51,606 nucleotides of DNA from Clostridia bacterium (GTDB lineage Bacteria > Bacillota > Clostridia > Christensenellales > Borkfalkiaceae), in NCBI GenBank assembly GCA_017504655.1, contig JAFVQT010000030.1, forward strand, positions 1-51,606, in the 5' to 3' direction. Numbering within the stretch: position 1 is the first letter of the stretch; each line of letters begins with the position of its first letter. Positions 43,182 through 50,600 of this stretch are shown one piece after another. Under the pieces are notes generated by a model. It ran no database searches. It was not told where the DNA came from and worked only from the letters and a program-made list of their open reading frames with translations. The translations under genes and the position numbers were made by a program.

Positions 43182-44003
43182 ATGAGTATACTTTTGGATA
43201 TGTCAGAAATAAGGAGAAATCCGTATATTTCTTCTTCGTTTACCCCACCAAGGCATTCACACTCCCACGTGTTTTTCGAATTGTCGTTTTGTGTAAAGGG
43301 CACTTCAATAAACACAATTAATCAAACGCCTTTTAATTTCCAAAACGGATCATGCGTCATCCTGCGTCCAAGTGACGTTCACTCTCTTTCCGACTACGAC
43401 CCCAAGGTCTACGAGCATATAGACCTGTACTGCTTTCCCGATACGTTTAAAAAGCTGTGCAATGCGTGTCATCACGATTTATACGATGAAATAATAAATA
43501 ACGAAACTCCGATTTGCTTTACCTTTTCCAACGAAATTTTCAGCTTTCTTTTTAATCAGTCCCTTGTTTTAAAAGAAATGATTGCCAACGAAGACAAGTT
43601 TTTTGAAACTGTGTATACGTCGATGATTGTAACCATTTTATCTCAATGGGTAAAAAACAAAGCCTCGCAAAACACCGTTACCCCGCAGTGGCTTACCGAG
43701 CTTTTACCTAAGTTTAACAACGTGAATTTCGTACAGAAAAACATAACTCAGATTGCAAACGAAACGGGCTTTTCACTCCCCTATTTCTCTACTCAGTTTA
43801 AAAAGTATATGGGGGTTTCCGCAATAAAGTATCTCACAAAAAAGCGCGTAGACTTGGCAAAATATTTGCTTGTAAAGGATTCCGAGCTTAGAATTTTAGA
43901 TATTTCGGGCATGCTCGGCTTTGAAAACCCAAGCACCTTTTCAAAGCATTTTATACAAGAGTTTAAGCAGTCACCCAAGGACTACAGAAAGGCCTCCAAA
44001 TAA
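43182..44003 (+). CDS. AraC family transcriptional regulator
   Basis: 273 residues. N-terminal cupin-like sensing domain (SFTPPRHSHSHVFFELSFCV, metal/sugar-type His cluster; GSCVILRPSDVHSL). C-terminal double helix-turn-helix (about 175-272): NITQIANETGFSLPYFSTQF, then LRILDISGMLGFENPSTFSK and HFIQEFKQSPKDYRKA. It sits divergently 248 nt from the sugar-binding protein gene and is the likely activator of that operon in response to the imported glycan. Confidence 0.92.
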   Translation: MSILLDMSEIRRNPYISSSFTPPRHSHSHVFFELSFCVKGTSINTINQTPFNFQNGSCVILRPSDVHSLSDYDPKVYEHIDLYCFPDTFKKLCNACHHDLYDEIINNETPICFTFSNEIFSFLFNQSLVLKEMIANEDKFFETVYTSMIVTILSQWVKNKASQNTVTPQWLTELLPKFNNVNFVQKNITQIANETGFSLPYFSTQFKKYMGVSAIKYLTKKRVDLAKYLLVKDSELRILDISGMLGFENPSTFSKHFIQEFKQSPKDYRKASK

Positions 44004-44026
44004 CGCTTTTGGCTGAATTTTATAAT

Positions 44027-44070
44027 AAAAACCACTCTATAAGTTGATTATTAGCATTTTTGCCAATAAT
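44027..44070. repeat. Intergenic repeat copy 1 (CTATAAGTYGATTRTTA)
   Basis: AAAAACC.CTCTATAAGTTGAT continuing TATTAGC.TTTTTGCC. It is shared with copies at 44126 and 46316. Confidence 0.55.
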
Positions 44071-44125
44071 ATAATCACAAACCGTGCATACTGCCAAAAT
44101 TTCGCATAATTTATAAAAAATCAAG

Positions 44126-44187
44126 AAAAAAACGCTCTATAAGTCGATTGTTAAACAATTTTGACTTATATAGCGTTTTTTATTTTT
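44126..44187. terminator. Intergenic repeat copy 2, forming a full terminator
   Basis: The left arm AAAAACGCTCTATAAGTC (44128-44145) and right arm GACTTATATAGCGTTTTT (44163-44180) pair with one mismatch and have T-runs on both sides. Its left half is the same repeat as copies 1 and 3, which lack the right arm. Terminates the first AraC gene and possibly leftward transcripts. Confidence 0.75.
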
Positions 44188-44190
44188 ACT

Positions 44191-44295
44191 TTATTGGTAA
44201 GCGCCTACGCCGTCGCAGTCTGCCCCCATATCGGTGTCTACAAAAATCTTTTAGTAAATCTTTGACTTAAAATACTCAAGGTCATTAACGTGCAT
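44191..44295 (-). pseudogene. Remnant of a nucleoside hydrolase (IunH-like) N-terminus
   Basis: Reading leftwards, MHVNDLEYFKSKIY, a stop, then KIFVDTDMGADCDGVGAY and a stop at 44191. DTDMGxDCD is the calcium-binding N-terminal signature of inosine-uridine-type nucleoside hydrolases. With an internal stop and loss of the rest of the gene, it is a decayed fragment directly after the truncated fucosidase gene. Confidence 0.65.
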
Positions 44296-44347
44296 GCCGT
44301 CTGTGTTTGGTTACTTTACGGCAGTTTTAACGCTTGCTCGCAGATAT

Positions 44348-45325
44348 TTACCGTTGCTTTTTGCCGACTTCACGCAAAATATCCTGGCTTGGTGCCGGTA
44401 TGCGACCCAATGCGTCAGGTCCCACGTTTAAAAGGTAGTTGATCCCTCTGCCGTTTAATTCTTCCTTGATTTTCAATACCGTTTCGGCATTTTTCCAATT
44501 TTGGTCATACGCTTTGTATCCCCACGTATCGTTTAAGGTTGCCGGCACTTCAAAAAGCATTCCGTTACTCTCAGCTCCCGTATCGTTATCCCCCGAGGAG
44601 CCGTAATCTCCCATGCCGTTGCCTATTCTCGAATTAATTAAACAGTTTGGTTGATATTTCTTCACCAGATTATAAAGCTCTACAGATTGCTCCTTGCTAA
44701 TATCCTGCGGTGTATCAAACCAAATAAGGTCGATATCGCCGTAATTTGTCAAAAGCTCGGTAACCTGCGGAATTATCTTTTTTCTAAAGCAAATTTCAAA
44801 ATTCTTTTCAGTATTTGGGAAATCCCATGAGTTAGTCCAAGGCTTGCCTTGATTCGTTTCGAACGTTTCGGTGTAGCCACCGCCGTGCTCCTCGTGCCAG
44901 TCAAGCTCTTGAGAATAGTAAATACCGAACCTTAAACCTCTTTTTCTGCACGCCTCCGAAAGCTCTTTTATAATATCCCTTTTAAATGGGGTATTTGCAA
45001 CGTTATAATTGTCTACCTTTGAGTGGAAAAGGGCAAAGCCCTCGTGGTGCTTGGTAGTAACAACGATATATTTCATACCTGCCGAAACGGCTAAATCACA
45101 CCACTCGTCCGCATCAAAAAATACGGGATTAAACGCCTCCATAAGCTTTTCATATTCCTTAATGGGAATTTGAAAGCAGGATTGTGCCCACTCTGCAATT
45201 ATATCCGTTCTTTGGCCCTTCCACTCTCCCGCCAAAAGAGAATAAAGCCCAAAGTGAATCATCATACCGAACTTAGCATCCTTAAACCATTGACGGTTAT
45301 CGTTACTGTAATTTTCTTTTTGCAT
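44348..45325 (-). CDS. Alpha-L-fucosidase, GH29, truncated or frameshifted at the C-terminus
   Basis: 325 residues, AAGGAG before ATG, no signal peptide (cytosolic). Catalytic TIM barrel of GH29: WFKDAKFGMMIHFGLYSLLA, KYIVVTTKHHEGFALFHSK, RFGIYYSQELDWHEEH, and DLIWFDTP with the nucleophile Asp. It ends LNVGPDALGRIPAPSQDILR plus EVGKKQR, whereas family members continue with a KVNGEAIY-like helix and often a beta-sandwich domain. Just after the stop, the other frame gives SNGKYLRASVKTAVK to a stop at 44311, suggesting a small deletion that shifted frame. The barrel is complete, so activity may remain. Confidence 0.85.
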   Translation of the reverse strand: MQKENYSNDNRQWFKDAKFGMMIHFGLYSLLAGEWKGQRTDIIAEWAQSCFQIPIKEYEKLMEAFNPVFFDADEWCDLAVSAGMKYIVVTTKHHEGFALFHSKVDNYNVANTPFKRDIIKELSEACRKRGLRFGIYYSQELDWHEEHGGGYTETFETNQGKPWTNSWDFPNTEKNFEICFRKKIIPQVTELLTNYGDIDLIWFDTPQDISKEQSVELYNLVKKYQPNCLINSRIGNGMGDYGSSGDNDTGAESNGMLFEVPATLNDTWGYKAYDQNWKNAETVLKIKEELNGRGINYLLNVGPDALGRIPAPSQDILREVGKKQR

Positions 45326-45382
45326 ATTGCATCTCCTTTTTCTATTTTATATGACTAAGTTTGTTAAATTTTTATTCTTGCG

Positions 45383-45411
45383 TTGACTTGATTTCCGTTT
45401 TATAGTATAAT
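45383..45411 (+). promoter_or_regulatory. Promoter of the second AraC-type regulator
   Basis: TTGACT (45383-45388), 17 bp, TATAAT (45406-45411). Confidence 0.75.
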
Positions 45412-45445
45412 GAAATAAACAAAAATACAATCGGTTAGGAGTATT

Positions 45446-46270
45446 ATGTATTCTTATTTTTCAACTTATCCACCTAATGAAAAATATTCTTACGTCTTTT
45501 CAAATTATCATTACGGCGATTATCCCGAGCTTCACAACCACGATTTTTGGGAATGTTCTATAATTGTGCAAGGCTCTTACGAGCATACTCTGAATAAAAA
45601 AACGGGAATTCTCGTAAAAAATACCGCAGTTTTGCTTCGCCCTCAGCTTGATTCTCACTACATAATCAGCAAATCGCCAGACGGTACAATATTAAACATT
45701 CGTTTGTATACTCCGTTTGTAAAGGATTTTTGCTCAGGCATTTCTGACACCTTTTACGACGAGTTATTAAAAAATGATAACATGCAATTTACTTTAACCG
45801 AAGGGCAGGTGAAAAAAATAATTGACTACACATCATTTATTAAAGCAAATCCCTCGGACACAAACAAATCGTCCATATTTTTTCTTACGTCGTATATCTT
45901 TGAAAAGGTTTTCAGCCAATACAATTTCCTAAGCTCTGAGCAACCTCAATGGCTGACGAATTTATTTTTAAAAATTTATTCGCCCGAAAATATTAACTGG
46001 ACTGTAAAAGACGTTGTTAACAACGCGCCGTTTAGTCAATCGCATTTAATACGGCTTTTCAAGCAACACACGGGAAAAACCTTAGTTGAATATCTTTCCG
46101 AAATTAAAATGCAACGTGCTTGCGAGCTGCTAACCTATACAAACTCTTCGATTCTGAATATTGCCATGATGCTTGGATATAGCGACTCAAGCCACCTAAA
46201 CCGCACGTTTAAAAAGTATTACGGAATATCACCAACTCAGTACAAAAAAGCACAAAAGACGAAAAGTTAA
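45446..46270 (+). CDS. AraC family transcriptional regulator
   Basis: 274 residues, TAGGAG before ATG. N-terminal cupin (HYGDYPELHNHDFWECSIIV, ending with LLRPQLDSHY) and C-terminal HTH pair (NWTVKDVVNNAPFSQSHLIR, HTGKTLVEYLSEIKMQRACE, NIAMMLGYSDSSHLNR, KYYGISPTQYKKA). Divergent from the GH29 gene, which it probably controls. A paralogue of the regulator at 43182 with the same layout. Confidence 0.92.
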   Translation: MYSYFSTYPPNEKYSYVFSNYHYGDYPELHNHDFWECSIIVQGSYEHTLNKKTGILVKNTAVLLRPQLDSHYIISKSPDGTILNIRLYTPFVKDFCSGISDTFYDELLKNDNMQFTLTEGQVKKIIDYTSFIKANPSDTNKSSIFFLTSYIFEKVFSQYNFLSSEQPQWLTNLFLKIYSPENINWTVKDVVNNAPFSQSHLIRLFKQHTGKTLVEYLSEIKMQRACELLTYTNSSILNIAMMLGYSDSSHLNRTFKKYYGISPTQYKKAQKTKS

Positions 46271-46278
46271 TTTATTTT

Positions 46279-46313
46279 AGCCGGGAAACTTTATATTTTC
46301 TCGGCTATTTTTT
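46279..46313 (+). terminator. Terminator of the second AraC gene
   Basis: AGCCGGGAAA...TTTCTCGGCT with TTTTTT after it, 8 nt beyond the stop. Confidence 0.75.
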
Positions 46314-46315
46314 GT

Positions 46316-46360
46316 CAAAAACCCCGCTATAAGTCGATTATTAGCCAATTTTGCATAATT
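46316..46360. repeat. Intergenic repeat copy 3
   Basis: CAAAAACCCCGCTATAAGTC then GATTATTAGCCAATTTTG. It is closest to copy 1 (44027) and, like it, has no right hairpin arm. It lies downstream of an AraC gene, as copy 1 does. Confidence 0.55.
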
Positions 46361-47543
46361 ATGCAAGCATAATATTTTTAAGGCTTTCGATTTGCTCCTT
46401 TTTTACTCCGCATTCATTTATCAAATAATTTGATATTGCCGACGCCAACGTGCCGTCTTCAGTTATATAATTTTCCAGCATCAATTTGTGCATTTGACCG
46501 AAGCAAACGTTTATCCGTCCGTCAACCATCATTCCACTTCCGTCAAACATATAGCCAAACGGAGTCTCGACTATATTATCTCTCCAACGGTTACCTTGGT
46601 TTGAAAAGGAGGTAAGCTCGAAATCCTTAGCAAGCTCAAAATAAGACACTCCCAATACTCCGCTTATCAGGTACGCAAGTGTTCCCGTTCTGTCAGCACC
46701 TGCCGAACAATGAAAAACTATCGGGTAATTCTTCTCGTCGCTTAAAAGCTCGAATATTTGCCTGAAAGACTCCCTTGCCCTATTATCAAAGATGCCCGAT
46801 TGAGGAATTATAGCCTTATAACCGCTAAAGGTCGCGTTAAGGTAATTTCCTTTATCCTTAAATGAAAAGCCCACAGAAATTTCTTCTTCAAGGCGCAAGT
46901 CAATTTCGCTTATTATACCTAAAAGCTCGGTCATAACACTTGCGCCGTTTTCGGTTGCATCCTCCAATCTTGCGCTACGGTAAATCATACCAAGCCTTAA
47001 CGTCTTGCCGTCCTCCGTCTTATAGCCACCTATATCACGGAAATTATCCACGCCCTCGACCTCTAAAAAGCAAGGCTTTCGTTTAGTTGTAAATTTGCCT
47101 ATTTCAGACCTTGCTTCACCACTCACAACCTGCCAATAATAGTCTGTATTTGGCAATAAACAACCTATTTCGGCACTTTGCACGTTACTTTCAATAATTT
47201 GCACGACGTTTAAAAGGCTTTCGTCGGTTGCTACCGTAACGGTATATTGCTTGCCCATTTCATAAGACCAATTTAAAAAAACAAACTGGGAATCGCATCT
47301 CATAGTCCACGATACATGATTTTTCCATAAGATTTTCGCAACCTCATTTTCAGTCTGACTGCTTATCAACGCTTCAACGTCGGGATGGTTTAACGAAACT
47401 ACTTCGCCTTCGCTTGGAGAAATCAGCTCTATTTTTATTTCACCTGTATCAGACTCTTTACTGCCCGTACAAGCAGCAGCCCAAAAGACTGTGATGAATA
47501 TCAAAATAAGCGTAACTGCTCTTTTTAATTTAATAATTTTCAT
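46359..47543 (-). CDS. Exported tyrosine-protein phosphatase lipoprotein (IphP-like)
   Basis: 394 residues; signal peptide and lipobox WAAAC (Cys25), so outside the membrane. Residues about 35-130 are an Ig/fibronectin-like domain (SPSEGEVVSLNHPDVEALIS ... PNTDYYWQVVSG). The phosphatase domain (about 140-394) begins EVEGVDNFRDIGGYKTEDGK and TLRLGMIYRSARL, and has the Cys-x5-Arg loop HCSAGADRTGTLAYLI with nucleophile Cys and Arg; Y_phosphatase3 family. Targets could be phosphotyrosine, phosphoserine or phosphoinositides on host or self surfaces. Weak RBS. Between two glycan-related genes; the link is unclear. Confidence 0.88.
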   Translation of the reverse strand: MKIIKLKRAVTLILIFITVFWAAACTGSKESDTGEIKIELISPSEGEVVSLNHPDVEALISSQTENEVAKILWKNHVSWTMRCDSQFVFLNWSYEMGKQYTVTVATDESLLNVVQIIESNVQSAEIGCLLPNTDYYWQVVSGEARSEIGKFTTKRKPCFLEVEGVDNFRDIGGYKTEDGKTLRLGMIYRSARLEDATENGASVMTELLGIISEIDLRLEEEISVGFSFKDKGNYLNATFSGYKAIIPQSGIFDNRARESFRQIFELLSDEKNYPIVFHCSAGADRTGTLAYLISGVLGVSYFELAKDFELTSFSNQGNRWRDNIVETPFGYMFDGSGMMVDGRINVCFGQMHKLMLENYITEDGTLASAISNYLINECGVKKEQIESLKNIMLA

Positions 47544-47555
47544 AAGCCTATTTAT

Positions 47556-47587
47556 ATAATCCCACCGAAAGATATCGGTGGGATTAT
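47556..47587. terminator. Intergenic hairpin after the giant surface protein gene
   Basis: ATAATCCCACCGA with its exact complement TCGGTGGGATTAT. Located between the stop of the 47606 gene and the phosphatase start; the minus-side tail is AUAAAUAGG. Confidence 0.55.
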
Positions 47588-47605
47588 ACTTTTAGTTATA
47601 CTGCT

Positions 47606-50600
47606 TTATGCTCTTTTCTTTTTTATAAAAAGCATACCGCTTGCAATTAATACAGCGCAAACAGCCATATCAAATGAACCGACAGCTCCCATACATCCAC
47701 CACCCGAAGAAGAGCTTGAACTTTCTTCCGAAGAAGTCGGCGGAGTTGGAGTAGACTCTGACCTTTCAGTCCATCTAACTGTTAAATAGTAGCAAGACTT
47801 GATTGGTGCCGTTGGCTCGAAGCTATAAATACCGTCTATTCCGTAAACCCAACCTGCAAATTCATAACCCGCTTTTGTTGGCGTTGCAGGAATTTCGTCG
47901 GAGCTTAACGTTTCGCCGTCAGCAACCTTAATTACCTTTACGCTTTCGCCGTCGTTAAAGGTAATAGTCCAATAAATAACTTCGTCCTTTGTAAATCCTT
48001 GCGTGCCCTTTGTATAAGATACCGTTTCTACCGTTTCGGTATACATAACGCCGTATGCAGCAGATGCAATATCAGACAATCCGTAGATAGGAACTCTCAA
48101 GTCTTTTGCCACGATAATTTCGGTAACTACCTCATTTGCATTTGCTAAGACTACGCTTATAGCAAAGTTGCCGTAACCGTCATAATTGTAATAAGACGTG
48201 ATACCGTTAGCACCAAAATGTACTACTCTGTCATAAAGGCTGATTCCGTTTACGTAGATATCCTCAAGCATATTAAGCGATAAAGGAGTATTGCCGGCAG
48301 CCACGTTTTGGTTGAGGCCGTTTTCATCTTCTCCCATAGGATAGTTAGAGCCTTCCAACTCAATTATTACGTATCCGTCTTTATAGTCAACACCGCTTAC
48401 GGTTATTTCACCCATATTAGTATCAATAGCCCAGTTTGTATTTAAGCTTGGACCTTGGAAATCGTCAGGGTTCGTATAGATTTTTACGTCACAGGTTTGA
48501 ATAAATGAAACTCTTTCTAAGTTTGCATAATCAACGATTTCACCGTTTTGTACGTAATCTATTGCGCTACTTCCGTTAGTGTAGTAATAATTCGGGAATT
48601 CACAGCCCTCTTCGATAATGATATAATCAAAGCTTTCGGCTGTGTACTGTGCACCCATAGAGAAAGCAATACAATTTTCAGTTTCCCAAATATTAACTAC
48701 TACTATTCTGTCATTATTGCCGGAAAGTTCTGAAGGATACCATCCACCTGCGTTGAATACCTGACCGAGTGTTACAAAACCGTCCCCGTCAGCATCTGCG
48801 TTAGGATCAATCATATGGAGCTTGATTTTATCAAATACGTTATACTCAGCAACCTTATCGACGTCAAGGAAAAGATTTTGTCCTTCAGGGAAACCACCGC
48901 TTGGCAAGAAGAATAATATCATATTGTTTACAGCCGTTTCTTCGTCGCCGTCTAAATTCCAGTCTCTGATATGAATAAGGCTTCTTGTATTATATCCTAC
49001 TGCTGTTTCAACATCTCCCAATTCAATCATCTGAGGACACTCGGTAACCCAAGCACCGTTTCTTAAATACAAGGTAAACGCAGGGATATCTACGCCAAGA
49101 TAACTTACACCCTCGGTAAGGCTGAGAGTATGATATCTTGAACCTTCCTCAAACGCCCAATTAAGCATATCCTTATTATAAACGATAGTAATTGTATTTC
49201 CGCCGACATCTTCAGCAAATACCAAAATATCGTTTTCAGTTAATGAAACGCCACTGAAGGTAAGCTTTGAAATTAAATTCAACCCGTCTGCATCGTTTAT
49301 ATTGTAGCCACCTTGGTCATTGAATCTGTAATTAAATCTTATTCTTACGCTATTTTGAGCATCATTCCAAGAGGTATTATTTTGTTCAGGAACAACACCT
49401 GTAAATTTTACTTCTACGTCAACCTCTTCTGTCTGCCAGCTTTCGCCGTTGAAATATAAGGTTACTTCAGGCAAATAGTGTCCGCCAAACGGTGCGCCTG
49501 CCTCAATTGTAAATACGGTTTGCGTATATCCGCTTGGAACTGTCAATAAATCTTCGTTATAAAGGAAGGTTATTGAGTTTTCGTTGTCTATCTGTAAGAA
49601 CGTTACGTCGCCTAAAGGCTGTCCGTTAATCGTTACAAAAGCTCTTACGTCGGCAATTACAGGCGCATCAAAGCCACCTTCATTTGCGTCGTATGCCTTT
49701 GCATCAAAGCTATCGCTGAACACAAGTCTTAATGCGCGGGTCGCACCGCCCCAAACGCTATTGTTGTTATCTGCGTGAAGCTCAACGAATTCAACGTCGG
49801 GTGTGCCGAGCGTAGGAACGTGAGGCTCATCGGGGGTTTCAGGCTTTTGTGTAGTCCACGTAACTGAGAAATCGTTAATGCCCGTATCGCTCGAATTATA
49901 GTTTACGTTGTAATAAACGATATCCTCTGCTGTTACGTAAGTCGTATAACCGTTTGATACTGCAGGGAACTGCGCTCCCGCTTTAATTTCTACCGCATAA
50001 ACGGCAGCACCGTGGTAATTTGAGTCAACAGCAAAACCAATAGAGTTTGCTTCGCCCCAGATTTTTGCTTGAGCATTGCCCTGATAAATTTCTCTGAGCG
50101 TTACGTATTCGGTTTCTGAAGTATAAACGTATACGTAATCTAATACATTCAAGTTTGCAATTAAATCGGTAACGTTTGCATTTGACGCACTGTAATCGCT
50201 TTGGCTTAAGAAAAGCAACAATCTTTGATCATCACCCTTTCTGTTATGAATATTAGAAACCGTTACGCTTTCGGTTACAGGGTCAGGATCGGGAACAGGC
50301 TCTGTCGTTTGCCAGCTGCCGTTTGCAAAGTACAGCGTAACAGCAGGTAAATAATGTCCGCCAAACGGCGCGCCTGCCTCAATCGTAAATACCGTGTAAT
50401 CCTGTCCGTCAGGTACTGCCAATAAGCTCTCATCGTAAAGGAAAGTGATGGAGTTTTCGTTATCTATTTGCAAGAAAGTAACGTTACCCAAAGACTGTCC
50501 GTTGATTGTTACAAAAGCTCTTACGTCGGCAATTACAGGTGCATCAAAGCCACCGTCGTTTGCGTCGTATGCCTTTGCATCAAAGCTATCGCTGAAAACA

